From contig NW_004624743.1 of assembly GCF_000247695.1 (NCBI RefSeq), positions 4,840,569-4,904,568 of the forward strand: a stretch of DNA of 64,000 bases, read 5' to 3'. The notes beneath the pieces were generated by a model. That model did not search any database, was not told the DNA's origin, and was given only the letters and a program-made list of their open reading frames with translations. The stretch comes from Heterocephalus glaber. Its lineage: Eukaryota > Chordata > Mammalia > Rodentia > Bathyergidae. Positions 1-11,983 of the stretch are shown piece by piece. A program made the position numbers and the translations under genes. Each line of letters begins with the position of its first letter. Position 1 is the first letter of the stretch.

Positions 1-192
1 TACCCTGCAAAACTATCTTTCAAAATTGATGGAGAAATAAGATACTTTCATGACAAAGAGCACCTTAGGACCTTCATGAATAGCAAACCAGCACTCCAAA
101 AAATTTTAGACAATATCCTACAAAAAGACAATGAGGATCACAACCCCAGAAAGCCATGCAGAATGAATCTATTGGGCATGACAAGAAATTAA
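1..192 (+). pseudogene. L1 ORF1 C-terminal fragment (RNA-binding protein)
   Basis: Frame 1 is open from the window edge to a TAA at 190-192. It encodes about 63 residues that begin YPAKLSF and continue with GEIRYF and a conserved leucine-rich helix. This is the end of the C-terminal domain of L1 ORF1p, the trimeric nucleic-acid-binding protein that coats L1 RNA in the cytoplasm. No stop or frameshift lies within the visible part, but the N-terminal coiled coil and RRM domain are outside the window, so intactness is unknown. It is called a pseudogene because the same element's ORF2 is broken. Confidence 0.85.
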
Positions 193-239
193 ACGCAAAG
201 GGGGAGAATCCAACAAAAAGAAGAAGTCATAACAATGAT

Positions 240-3200
240 AGGAAAATATATATCAGTAACAACTATTAATTAATGGTCTAAATTCACCAATAAAAAGAAA
301 AGGAATGGCAAAATGGATCAAGAAGCAAGATCCAACAATATGCTGCATACAAGAAATACTTATTTCAAAAAGAAGCTCATAGACTGAAAGTTAAAGGGTA
401 GAAAACAATACTCCATGTGACAGGAACCCAAAGAAAAGCAGGAGTAGCTATCCTCTTGCAGATGAAGTGGATTTCAAACCAACATTCATTAAGAGAGGCA
501 AAGCAGTACACTAAATCCTTGTAAAGGGGACAATCCAAGAGGAAGGGATGACAATCATAAATATATATGTACCAAAAAGTAGTGCACCAAACCATATAAA
601 ACAAATACTAATGGACATTAAAATTCAAATAAGCACTAACTCAGTAGTAGTGGGTGACCTCAATACCACACTGTCACAAATAGATAGATCAACCAGACAA
701 AAAATAAGCAATGAAACACTAGAACTCAATCAAATTCTTGAACAAATGAACTTAACATGTGTTTACAGAGTGTTCCACCCCACAAAATCAGAACACACAT
801 TCTTTTCAGCTGCACATGGGTCATTCTCCAAAATAGACCACATACTTGCTCACAGAACATGTTTAAACAAGTGCAAAGGTATTGAAGTTATCCCCTGTAT
901 ATTATCAGGCCATCGTGTGAAGAAATTGGTCAACAGCAAAAACAACCTCAGAAATTTCATAATCACATGGAAATTGAACAACAGACTTTTGAATAACCAA
1001 TGGATCACAGAGGAAATTAAAGAAGAAATCAGACAGTTCCTACAATTAAATGACAATATCAATACAACATTTCGGAATCTATGGGACTCAATGAAAACAG
1101 TCTTATGAGGGAAATTCATAGCAGTGAATACTGATATTAGGAAAACAGAGTGAGCCCAATTAAACAACCTGATGCTGAAGCTCAAGCTTCTAGAAAAAGA
1201 AGAGCAGGATAAACCCAAAGCTTATACAAGGGAGGAAATTATAAAGATCAGACCAGAAATCAATGCAACTCAGAGCATGATACAAAAAAATCAATGAAGG
1301 CAAGAGTTGGTTCTTCAAAAGAATAAACAAAATTGATAAACCCTTAGCTAACCTTATCAGAAAAAGGAAAGAAAAAGCCCAGATCCATGCATTTAGGAAT
1401 GAAAAGGATGAAATTACAACAGACCCAGTAGAAATACAGAGGATCATCAATACAGAACTCGAGAACCTATATGCCAATAAGGTGGAAAACAAAGAAGAAA
1501 TGGACAGATTCCTATGAATGAATTACCAAAGTTGAACGAAGAAGACCTACAAATTCTAAACAACCCAATATCAATCAATGAACTTGAAAACGTAATTAAA
1601 AACTTACCAACTAAGAAGAGTCCATGTCCTGATGGCTTCACTGCTGAATTCTACAAGACATTGAGAGAGGAACTACTGCCACTACTGTTTAAACTCTTCA
1701 ATGAAATTGAGAGGGAAGCAACACTCCCGAATTCATTCCTGGAAGCAAGCATCACCTTGGCTCCCAAAGCAGAACTATAGGCCGAAAACCAAAAAAGAGA
1801 ACTATAGGCCAATCTCACTAATGAACATTGATACAAAAATCTTTAACAAGATACTGGCAAATAGAATACAGAAGATCATCAAGAAGATCATATAACCTGA
1901 TTAAGTGAGATTCATCCCCGGGATGCAGGGATGGTTCAACATATACAAATCAATACATGTAATACTCTATATCAATAGAGCCAAGGACAAAAACATATGA
2001 TCATCTCAATAGATGCAGAATAAGCATTTGACAAAATCTAACATGCATTTATGATAAAAATCCTAAAAAAATTGGAATAGAATGTGTCTACCTCAATTTT
2101 ATAAAAGGCACCTATGAAAAACCAACAGCCAATTTCATACTAAATGGTCAAAAACTGAAATCCTTCACACTAAAATCAGGAACAAGACAAGGATGTCCAC
2201 TATCACCACTCTTATTCAATATAGATCTGGAAACATTAGCCATGGCAATCAGACAAGAGAAAGAAATAAAAGGAATAAAGACAGGAAATGAAGAATTCAA
2301 ATTGTCGTTATTTGCAGATGACATGATACTATATATAGAGGACCCCACGTACTCCATCAACAGTCTTCTAGACTTAATATCCAAATTCAGTCAAGTAGCT
2401 GGTTACAAGGTCAACACACAAAAATCAATAGCTTTCCTCTACAGGAATAACAGACTCACTGAGATAGAAATGGGGCAAACAATTCCTTTCAAAATAGAAT
2501 CCATAAAACTGAAATACTTAGGAATCAACCTAACAAAAGAAATCAAAGACCTCTTCTCTGAAAACTATAGCACTCTGAAAAGAGAGATTGAAGAGGATAT
2601 CAGAAAATGCAAAAACATCCCTTGCTCCTGGGTAGGAAAAATCAACATAGTGAAAATGGCCAAACTTCCAAAACTGCTATACAAATTCAATGAAATCCCA
2701 ATTGAAAGTCCAGCAGCATACTTCACAGACATTGAGAAAACTATCCAAAAATTCATTTGGAACCAGAAGAGACCTAGAATACCAAAGCAGTTCTAGGCAA
2801 CAGAGACATGGCTGGGGATATCACAACCTCCAACTTGATACTACTACAAAGCTACTGTGATAAAAACAGCATGGTACTGGCAAAGAAACAGAACGGAGCA
2901 CCAGTGGAACAGATTAGAAGATGCAGAATCAACTCCAGACACACTCAGCCACCTCATCTTCAACAAAGGAGCCAAATATCCTCACTGGAGGAAAGATAGC
3001 CTCTTTAATAAATGGTGCTGGAGAAATTGAGTTTTCACTTGCCAAAGATTAAAACTAGAACTATATCTCTCCTCATGAACTAAACTAAAACCAAAATGGA
3101 TTAAAGATCTAAATATTAAAGCAGAAGCACTGAACCAGCTGGAACAGAGGTTAGGTAGAACTCTTGATGACATTGATGTAGGAAAAGAGTTTATGAACAA

Positions 3201-3990
3201 AACCTCAGTTGCCCGTGAACTAGCACAAACAATCAACAAATGGGATCTCTTCTTATTAAAAAGTTTCTGCACAGCAAGAGAATCCACTAACAGTGTGAAG
3301 AAACAACCCACAATGTGGGAAAAATTTTCATCCAATTGTTCCTCTGACACAGGTTTACTATCTAGAATCTATACAGAACTTAAAAAAATTAGACCTCCCG
3401 AATTTAAAGACCCTATCCAAAAATGGACATCTGAAATGAACATTTTTCAGACAAAGAAGTAGACATGGCAAATAAACATATGAAAAAATGTTCAACATCA
3501 CTGGTCATTCGAGAGATGCAAATGAAAACAACACTGAGATTCCACCTCACCCCAGAAAGAATGACTGCTATCATGAAATCAACCAATAACAAATGCTGGC
3601 GGGGCTGTGGGGAAAGAGGAACACTCCCCATTCCTGGTGGGGGTGTAGACTGGTACAACCAGTGTGCAAATCAGTACGAAGATACCTCACAGAACTAGGA
3701 CTGGAAGTCCCATTTGACCCAGCTATTCCCCTGCTGGATATCTTTCCCAAAGAATTAAAAGAATCATAGCACAGTGATATATGTGCACACATGTTCACAG
3801 CAGCACAATTTGTAATAGCCAAAACTTGGAACAGCCCAATTGCCCATCAACTGGAGACTGGATAAAGAAAATGTGGTTTGTTTTTTTTTAATATAAAATG
3901 GAGTACTACTCAGCCAAACAAAATGAGAAATTAGAGACATTTATAGCTAAAGGGAAGCACATTGAGGCAATACTCAAGTGAAATAAATAG
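240..3990 (+). pseudogene. L1 ORF2 relic (endonuclease-reverse transcriptase)
   Basis: Degenerate copy of L1 ORF2, the endonuclease/reverse transcriptase that performs target-primed reverse transcription in the nucleus. The endonuclease part starts in frame 2. The CCIQE motif with the metal-binding Glu is at 341-355, then an in-frame TAG at 380 breaks it, and the frame resumes at 548-1108 (GDLNT, STRQK, SKIDH). The late SDH motif reads SGH at about 907-915, so the catalytic Asp is replaced by Gly. The RT part lies in at least three frames: 1514-1780 ([14 protein letters not shown], normally PGPDG), 1701-1895 ([12 protein letters not shown]) and 2242-2796. The last carries an intact FADD active-site box at 2311-2322 and the KYLGI and IPCSWVGK motifs. 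The C-terminal part continues at 3193-3462 and 3465-3620, with the start of the cysteine region (CWRGCG) at about 3594. Several frameshifts and stops make it clearly non-functional. Confidence 0.93.
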
Positions 3991-3994
3991 GACA

Positions 3995-4319
3995 CATATG
4001 TGTAAATACTGAGTCGTTTCTCTGGTGTGAGAAACTGAAAGTATAAGTAAGGACTAAAAGGTATAATAGATAATGTGAAATAAGAAGAAAAGGGGGAAAC
4101 AGGAAGGGGAAGTGGGAGGGGCAGGGGAAAGGAAAGAAGGGAATGGAATTAACATGAGAAAATGGAAAATGGAAGCAAAGTCTTTGTAAATAGGGAGGGC
4201 AGAGGAACGAGAAAAAATAAGAACCAAGAGAGATTATGTAAACGTGCAAATTTCCATTGATGAATGTCATTATATTGTATACCTAAAATATACCAATAAA
4301 ATTAATTTTTTAAAAAAGA
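3995..4319 (+). other. L1 3' UTR with G-rich tract
   Basis: Non-coding 3' end of the L1. It contains a purine tract at about 4088-4140 with five closely spaced runs of three or more G, then an A-rich stretch, and ends with AATAAAATTAA and an A-run. The same order of blocks (G-rich tract, 'aaagtctttg.aaatagg', 'aagaaccaagag', 'accaataaa') recurs at 16640-16887, which marks both as 3' UTRs of related L1 subfamilies. G-rich 3' UTR tracts are a known feature of mammalian L1. Confidence 0.8.
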
Positions 4320-5039
4320 AGACATTTCCCAACAATCTAAATCTTACAATCAGTGAATACAATCTGAAAGAGAAAAGGTTAAGAAAAAATTCTTTATTAA
4401 AATTTGTAAAATGTTTGCATGATGTTGAATACTTCTTTATGTATGTGTATTATTTCATTTAGGTTCTTAGTTGCATGCCAGTTGTGTTGAACTGTGTTCA
4501 AAGAATTTAGAATCATTTTTACTGAAAATATAATAGCTTTCAAAAATAAGAGCTATCATTATTAAAATCTAGTAAAATTTATACATATTATGGAATTTAC
4601 TATTTTATAAAAGTCACATTTGGTAAGGTTTCTACTATTTTAGCTTAGGGCAAATGTCAATTGACATACCATCTTCCACACACATTTCAGGTCTGCATTT
4701 GTCTGAAAAGTGCCTGGGGTTTTGCATGAAGCAAAAGTATGTGCTTCCTTTCTTGAGTCAGCTCTAACATATGATTAATAGTAGGGTTCAGGAACATCAT
4801 AATGTAGCAAAGAGTCTCCTGGAGCTTTGAAGCACAGAGTCCTAGATGTGAAATGTGGTCCATTTTATTTGATTTGCATATTGTCAGCAAATGAATAAAC
4901 AAGTAAATAGGTAATAAAAACAAAACCATCTTACATAACTGCTTTTATTATAGGTCTCTAAAATCCAATACAATTTTTTATACCAAAAAAACACAAATTG
5001 CATATTGTATTAAATATTAAAAACAGTGTTTTTAGAGAG
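4320..5039. other. Unassigned AT-rich sequence
   Basis: About 720 bases, AT-rich, with no reading frame of note and no repeat I can name. It may be diverged or unique intergenic DNA. Confidence 0.5.
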
Positions 5040-5470
5040 TTCATTGTTGTCTTGGTCCATTTTCTGTTGTAGCAAAATACCTGAGCCTGAATCCTTTATA
5101 AAGAAGAGAGGTTTGCTCCCCCTACAGTACTGGAGGCCCAAGTGCATGGTGCCAGTGTTTTCTTGGGTTCTGGGAAGGCTGCCATTCTGCATCATATTAT
5201 TTTGAAAAGGTGGAAGGGAAGAAGGTGTGTGGGAGGGCACACAGGGAAGAGAAACTGAGGGGTGTGCAAGACCTGCTTGGGAACAGTTCACTCTTACAGT
5301 GACTTATCCAGCCTGGCAAGACTGAGCTCCCTTCCTGAGAAATCTAATTTATAGCTTCAACAAAAGCATTGATCGTTCTTAAAGGCCCTAAGAGTACTCA
5401 GGGCTCTTTGAGCACCCAGTCTCAGTATGAACCTGGGTTGGGAGGAATTGTGTTAAAACCACAGCAGTTG
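5040..5470 (-). mobile_element. Old MaLR-type LTR, minus strand
   Basis: The plus strand reads 'tggtccattttctgttg..caaaatacc' followed by 'ttataaagaagagaggttt', then 'ggaggcccaagtgcatggtg', and ends in a cytosine-rich block and 'gtgttaaaaccacagcag'. This is the usual order of a MaLR/MST-like LTR read from its 3' end. It is strongly diverged, and its edges are approximate. It is a solo LTR; I see no internal region beside it. Confidence 0.6.
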
Positions 5471-7719
5471 GCCACTGTCATCCACCAGTTCCTGGAGACC
5501 AGTGCTGTGGCTTCTTTTATTTGCAGAGTACTGGTCTCCTCTTCTCTACTTTTCTCCACCAAAATTTTTTTTCCAATTTAAGGTGAATGGTTGTTGTTGT
5601 CTCTGCTTTTAACCTATCTTTTCTGCATCTCACATCTACTTCAAAGGATCTTCTCAATTTATTCTAATACAATGCAAGTATAGCCATATAAATAATATTT
5701 TGCCTCCTAGCTACTTTTTTCTTCCAGTAAAATTTTTTGGATACCACAAAAGTTATGTCTAGGTTTTTTTCCCAAGCATGATATACTCATGACAGAATGC
5801 ACTTTATATAGTTGAAATGTCCAGGTATTCCCTCCTGCTAGTTTCCATAGAGTGCTTCCTCTATATCAATAATAGAGAATGATGAAAATAGTACATTTCC
5901 TCTGTGACCCAGAGACCAGGAATGCAAGTAAAAAGGCAGTGCTTTCTAACCCCTGGGGAGGGTGTGTATCATGTTAAATGAAGTTATGCAATATTATGTT
6001 ATGTCATGTTACGCTATGTTATGTTGTTATATTATTACATTTGCTCTTATTTTTTCCCCAGGGTTAGGTTTCAATTCCCTGTAGACCTCTCCAGGTGAAC
6101 TTTCTAGTTTAAGGTATACTGACTTTTGAGTGAGTTCTGAGGAACATGCCCATCATAAAATGTTCATTTCTGTATCTTTATTTCTTGCATAGAGTCCTAC
6201 ACACCCTTCCTCGCCCACGGAGTGATGAAGCATCCTCAGGCACGCAGGTACTGGCAGTGTCACCAGCCTTCACCATGGAATGTCAGCTGGTTCATGAAGC
6301 TCAACCCAGGGCAGACTTCTCTAGGACTTTGTTCATGGTGCCAGGAAAAGTTTCTGTGCAGCAGAGGCAGTCACTGAGAGGGAGAGGGTGACTGGGTGAT
6401 GGACAGCAGTTATTACCACAATATCTGAGGGGAATAAGAAAAATCAGGTGCAATTCTGAGACTTTGTATGTGAGTCTAGCTCCACACAAAAATATTAGGA
6501 AATTGGTTATTGTGTTATTTTACTTAGACCCTTAGGCTAGAATTTATGCTTTCTTTGAAGTGGGTGTCTTTAATCTTTCCTGCTTTGTTTCTCAGTGTCT
6601 GTAGACAAGCAGTAATTTCTTTTTAACCTGGGTCAAATTTTCAGAATAGTGAATTATATTGTCAGGCCTAACCTGCCACCTCCAGTGTGTATACCATTAT
6701 TATGTATACCACTAAAAGAAAGGGACAAAGCTTCTTTGCCAATTTAACTATGTTGTATTATTATATGACATATTCAGCTTTTATTTTCATTTAAATACAT
6801 TGTCCTTATATATAATACTTATGCAGACAAAAAAGCAAGATCTAAGTGAAAATTAGTTAAATGGTTCTAAAACTAAACACATTTTTGACCACGTTTTTTG
6901 GCAGGCAGTCATTAACGTCTGTGTTCTTTCCCACATAACCATTCTGTTGTGAAAGGACCAATGGTAGTTGGTCCCCATTTCTTAAAAGAATGCTGCTCTA
7001 CTTTTCCTCAGGATTATTATCAAAACATTTGGCATGCACACTGTGGGTTTTGATGCAAGTGGGAGGTAGTGACATCTATATATTATCTGCTCCTTGATGG
7101 CAGCAATCGTAAACTGTCCAAGTTTACAAGTGAAACTTATCCCAAGTTTCAATTTTTTGTGGTTTTATTTACCAAGTGTTAAACACAGTCTGAAAAATTA
7201 AATGAAGAAGCCTAGAAAATAAATAGTTAATAATTTTTAAATCATGCATCATTTTAGGCAGTGTCAATAAATCTTGTGCCACTTACTCTGCCAGCCTGGG
7301 ATGTGAATCTTTTCTTTAGCCCATGTATCCATGCTGTACATGTTACCTGCCTTTTAGTCACTTAGGAACTCAGTTGATTATGAGATCCACTACCATGATA
7401 TCGAGGTGCTCCTGTTCAATCTTCATTTAACTTAACAATGGACCTCAAAATAAGAGTGGTAAAGCTGGCAATTCATATATGTCAAAGAAAAGCTGCAGTG
7501 TGATTTCTTTAAATAAAGGGGTGGAAGTTCTTATTAAGGAATGGAAAATACTGCATATTAAAATTGGTACACTGCATCATAAGAAATTTTTGTTTGTGAA
7601 GTTGTAGAGAAAGAAAAATAAATTCATACTCATTTTTCCATTGTACCTTAAATTGCAAAATGTAGACCTCAATGCAAGACAAGGTTTCATTAAAATGCAA
7701 AAGGCCTTGACCTTGTGGA
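5471..7719. other. Unassigned intergenic sequence with small TTATG-rich patch
   Basis: About 2.2 kb without a recognisable gene. At about 5979-6030 there is a degenerate pentamer run (variants of TTATG). Open frames here are short and have no recognisable protein features. Confidence 0.5.
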
Positions 7720-8800
7720 AGACAGAAAACTAGAAGGATGTTCTGAATGGCAGTAAGATGCTGCAGCAGAGGCATCAGCTCATACGTGGACTTCAGCAGT
7801 GATCCACTGAAACACATCATATCAAGACTTTTGCTACAAGTGAGAACGTTGCTTCGAGTGTGGAATACATTTAGAACAAAATATGTGAGAATTACTGAAG
7901 AGGTTAGGTTTGCCAATGAAGGAGCTGCCACATTTCTGGTAGAGTTGAAGAAGATGGTTAAGGAGGAAGGATACCATCCAATGCAAGTCTTCAATGATGA
8001 GAAATCTGAGGTGTTTGGGGAGAAGCTCCACAATAAAGCCTCCATGCATAAAAAAGCAAAGAAGGCATCAAGGTGCTACTGAATGGTTAAATTACTTCTG
8101 GTACTGGTGGCAATACTGCAGAGTATATGATGAAACTAACCATAGTATACTGAATTAAAAATTAAAATGCTCTCAAAAGCAAATACAAGTTATCTGTCCA
8201 TGGTACGGCAATACAACCAGAGAGCACGGATGACCATCATATTGTTTACGGGCTAGTTCCATTGATGTTTCTTCTCAGAAGTGAAATAATACTTGGTAGA
8301 GGAAGAAATAGAATATACAGTGCTGCTAAAAGACAATGCACCTGGCTATCATGAAACTGTTTTCTTAAAAAATGAAATATTGAGGGCTGGGGATTTAGCT
8401 CAGTGGTTTCGCCACCTGCTGCTCAAGCGCAAGGACCCAAGTTCAATTCCCGGTACCAAAAAAAAGAAATATTGAAGTTGTATTTTACTCCCAAATATAA
8501 GCTATTGCTTTAGCCTCCTGACCAGATAATTATTCAGTTTATCAAAGCCACAAGCACCTACATGGTATTTGTGAATTTAATCAGCCACTGATCTACACCC
8601 TAAGTTGTACAAAATGCAATACTGGAGATCATTCATTTCTGCTGACACAGTAGGATACATCAAAGCTTCAATGAATGAATGAAAACTAGAAACTATAATT
8701 GCTTATTGGAACAATTTTTGAGTAAATCTGTGGATGATTTTGAAGACTGTCTAAGGGATTGATGGAGAAGTTAGAGAAAATTTTCATTCAGCAAGAGGAG
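7720..8800 (+). pseudogene. Tigger/pogo-like transposase relic
   Basis: Plus-strand remnant of a pogo-superfamily transposase (DDE type), the enzyme that cuts and pastes its own DNA transposon at TA sites. The open part at 7747-8082 contains EEGYHPMQVFNDEKS, the counterpart of the family's EGGY..QVFN.DET region around the first catalytic Asp. A different frame at about 8094-8200 gives G-NTAEYMMKL-IVY and NALKSKYK, which fit the next conserved block. At about 8327-8353 comes LLKDNAPGY, the counterpart of the LLLDNAPGH block with the second catalytic Asp; the usual His is Tyr. Later codons around 8730-8800 loosely fit the acidic C-terminal region. Stops, frameshifts and a SINE at 8384 make it dead. 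The exact Tigger subfamily is not resolved. Another pogo-type domesticated gene copy is possible but less likely. Confidence 0.6.
8384..8465 (+). mobile_element. ID-type tRNA-derived SINE
   Basis: Begins GGGCTGGGGATTTAGCTCAG, the A-box region of an ID element. It has a B-box-like GTTCAATTCCCGG and ends with a short A-rich tail. It is flanked by a perfect 10-bp target duplication, GAAATATTGA, at 8374-8383 and 8466-8475. It interrupts the Tigger relic just after the DNAPGY block, so it is younger than that element. ID SINEs are transcribed by RNA polymerase III and moved by L1 proteins. Confidence 0.92.
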
Positions 8801-8917
8801 CTGTTGAGGAATAATTTGCTGACCTACACGATGAAACAGAGGAACAAAGGACTGAAGGCCATTAAAAACTGCCAAAAAGGGATTGAAGGAATTTTTTGAG
8901 TTCTACAGAGGTCAAGG

Positions 8918-9002
8918 AAAATGAAGAAGAGTAAGAGGAAGAAAGTGGAAGAAAAGGAGGAAGAAGAAGAGGAGAAAGAAGAAGAGGAGGAGGAGGAGAA
9001 AC
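8918..9002 (+). repeat. GAA/GGA purine repeat
   Basis: About 85 bases made almost only of A and G, mainly GAA, GAG and GGA triplets. In one frame it gives a run of Glu and Lys codons, which explains the acidic open frame there. It is a low-complexity purine tract lying at the end of the Tigger relic, where that family's acidic tail could have seeded it. Confidence 0.85.
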
Positions 9003-11399
9003 TGAAGAACAGCAGCAATGTGTGTATTATTCAAATTGGCCCAAGTGTTTCAATGGACATAGATATCAAAGGAGGAATTATGAATTGCAGTCATATGATG
9101 ATTAAAATCATCTATGTGATCACTGAAACATTACAAACTCTGCAGCAACACTTTGAAGGCATAGAAGTGTTGACCTTCCAATTATAATCTTCTTCCAAAG
9201 ATTGACATAAAAAAAACCCGTTCTGCTACGGAGCATCCTCAAAACCCATGTCATATGCTTCTGACATACAAACATGGAATCATCATGGATCACGATCATC
9301 CAGAGAAGATGGTTTTGACTTCTCATAAGCAAGTCAGTAGTAGCCAAATGTTACACTGCAATGCCTACATCATTTGTCCAATGCCAACTCATCATATGGA
9401 CACTATGCTACCTCACATCATCTCAAGAAGGAGGGTGAATGTAGTATAACCCACAAGATATTTTAAGAAAGTGCAAAAGAAGCACAGAGAGATAGGTTAA
9501 ATTTACAGAACTATTATTATAATATAAAATTATATTTATTTTATTTTATTATTATGTTAATACCTTCTTCATGTGCCCAATTTATATATTCAGTTTTATC
9601 ATATGTATGTATGTATACAGTAAAAAGCTGTGTTTATGTATAAGGTTTGCCCCTGTTTGTCATACGCATCTGCTAGGGGGTCTTAGAAGGTATCTTCCAC
9701 AGATAAGGAGGTGACTACTACAGTTAGATTTTATCTAGAAATTTCAGTTTCTCCATCAGTATAACTACATACTAGGCATTTATGCTTCTGTATATTCAGG
9801 CTTCAGCTTCATAAGTACTCCAAATCCATCCTTGAAATATTTGCCATGGTCAGAGGGAAAATTCTATATGTTACTGAGTGTTGCTACCACAGAGACACAT
9901 ACCCCTACCACTTATAAAGTCTTATGTCTATGTAACCCTCAAAAAATATTACCATTCTATTTCTTCAGTCATGAATTTTTGACCCAATATGCACTTAACT
10001 TGCATGGGTATTGAAATTTGTAGAAAACAGGGATATAATTCATGATGTCATGGACTGTCAGGTATCCCAATCTAGTATGGTCCTCTGCATTTCTGTACAC
10101 CTTCCTTTTTTTAAAAAAGCAGTTTTCAAGAAGGTAGAATATGTTCATTTAGGAGTCCAAGTAGCCATGTGTGTCTCTGGAGTCCCATCAACCAGTAGTT
10201 CTAAAATGGGTGGAGGGTTGAAATAGAATTTTAAATGCAGGGACATATTAAAGGAGTCAGTAAAAATAATAGGTAGAACGTGGAAAGAAGTAAGAGAATT
10301 GGGGGAAGGAATTATGCCTCAAGGACTTGGAGGCATTTGCTGCCTTTAATTAGCTCAAATCAGTCAGAGAATTCAGCATGTGTTCACCTGCTTCACTCTG
10401 ACATTCTTGATTCTGACATGGCTCCTTAAAGGCAAACCAGATGTTCATTAAAGTCAATTCATTGGCCAGTGTCTATCAGACCCCTGTTCTTCAGCTCTCA
10501 TTTCTTAAAGCCCATGTGCATATTGACAGCTCCTGGGGATGATCCTTGAAAATTTAATATTCTTATTTAAATAAAAACATTCAGTGACTTAATGATCATT
10601 TATACTTACAAATTACTATATTAAAGTGAATCAATTTAATTACATTAGTGTTTAAATCAGGACCAATAAGTAATGCTGCCAAGGTAAATTTCCAGAGGAA
10701 AATTTCAACAAGAAACACCTCAATAGGGCAACATGGAGAAGCTGATGTTTCACAAACTTAAAGAATGCAATTTAAAAGAGGAAGATATTTGAGATACAGA
10801 AATCATTTCAAATGGAAAAGAAACAAAGAGTAGTTAAATAAAATTTTTCAAATGAGCTATTTTGCTTTTCCCTCATGAGAAATATAAATATTTTCATGTA
10901 CCATCCCAGTGCCTTTGTTTATTGTGGGATATAAGAATGTAACAGGGGAAGCTATGGTTGTAGTTTGTCTGTTTTTCATTTGGTGTAAAGCCCACAAATA
11001 TGTATCATGAAATACAGCATCATATCTAGTGTAATTAAATGAAGAATTTTTCTGCAAAACTTTTTGGTTTTTCCTGTTGTTTCTGTATATTTTACTCTTT
11101 GGAGGAAGTTCATACTAATATATCTCAAAATTTCAAGCCCTTTCTCTAAGAAATGATTTTTTCATTAACACATGAGATCTGCTTAAGATATACTTGGTAT
11201 ATAATAAATATTTTAATATACCCTAAAGAAAGAAAGAAGCAGGCCTCTTGCTCTACCATTGAAAGCTGTCACGTTCTTGCATGATCCAAATTATATTCTT
11301 ATATAATTTGTAGGTATATCCTATTCAGGTGTATCAGGCTCATAAATTAGATGTCTGAATTACCTCTAAACTCCATTGTACATTGAAAGTATATCCAAC
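9003..11399. other. Unassigned intergenic sequence
   Basis: About 2.4 kb with no gene. The first few hundred bases may still belong to the Tigger relic. There is an AT-rich patch at 9520-9560 and a short ATGT run at about 9602-9615. Nothing else is recognisable. Confidence 0.45.
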
Positions 11400-11680
11400 T
11401 TTCTCATTGCTGAGACACAATACCAAACACTCACAAATTACAAGAAGCAAGGTTTAATTTGGCTCATAGTTTCAAAGGATTCAGTCCATGGTTGACTGTT
11501 TTCAAAGAAGAAACATCATGGTAAAATGGGTAGAGGAAAGCAAAGTTGCTTAGTTAATCATGGTTGGGAAGTGGAGCAAAGAACAAAAGCAGAGAGCAGG
11601 GATGAGTCTTGGCCAACCCTCAGATCTCCTTAAGGCATCTTTCTTGTTCTTGTACAACTTAATAAGGCATATAACCTTTG
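11400..11680 (-). mobile_element. MaLR-type LTR piece, minus strand
   Basis: The plus strand reads 'tttctcattgctgagacacaatacc', then 'aggtttaatttggctcatagtttcaaaggattcagtccatgg' and 'aacatcatgg'. These are the reverse of the 3' half of MaLR LTRs, whose plus-strand end reads '..tttgtctcagcaatgag'. The 5' half is missing or too diverged to see. Confidence 0.6.
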
Positions 11681-11983
11681 GCAAAAGTTTAACCTATGAT
11701 TCATTCTGGGTCACAATTTAAGCTTTTTCAAAATTTTCTGCTCTACTTTTAGCTCTGGATTCTCACAAGCTGGCTAAAAACAACTAGTAGTATTCACGTC
11801 ACAAGCTGAGTTTTGAGTTTCCTTGACATTTTCTTCACTAGCCCACTGCCATTAATCAAAATCCCCTGCAAAGTCTCAGGACAGATGCAAAATTTAGACT
11901 TTTCCCCCAGAGTGTAGCTTCCTTGGTCTCCAGTTCAATTGCCAGTGAAGTCCTTGTTCTTAGTTGAAACCCCCTGACGCTGG
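11681..11983 (-). mobile_element. Possible MaLR-related internal fragment
   Basis: This stretch lies between two minus-strand MaLR LTR pieces and is richer in C and T than its surroundings. A similar style of sequence follows the next LTR at 12360-12500. Its position suggests leftover internal sequence of the same element class. I cannot align it to a named family. Confidence 0.3.

Larger units (their letters stand above)
1..4319 (+). mobile_element. LINE-1 retrotransposon, 5' end outside window
   Basis: Plus-strand L1 running from the last part of ORF1 through ORF2 into a purine-rich 3' UTR, ending in a short A-rich tail at about 4311-4319. The order of parts is canonical, and the copy is full length from the left edge onward apart from a probable deletion near 2880-2950. 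It entered before position 1, so its 5' end and one target duplication cannot be seen. ORF2 is broken in several places, so this copy is dead. Its 3' UTR closely resembles that of the L1 at 16620-16887, so the two belong to related subfamilies. Confidence 0.95.

Noticed and set aside
8395..8460. tRNA-like sequence with A and B boxes
   Set aside because: It is part of an ID SINE with tail and target duplication, not a tRNA gene. The same holds for the copies at 30461, 44902 and 48937.
8921..9187. Acidic Glu/Lys-rich open frame that looks like a nuclear protein
   Set aside because: Its charge comes from the GAA/GGA repeat. It starts inside a broken transposon relic and has no supporting domain.
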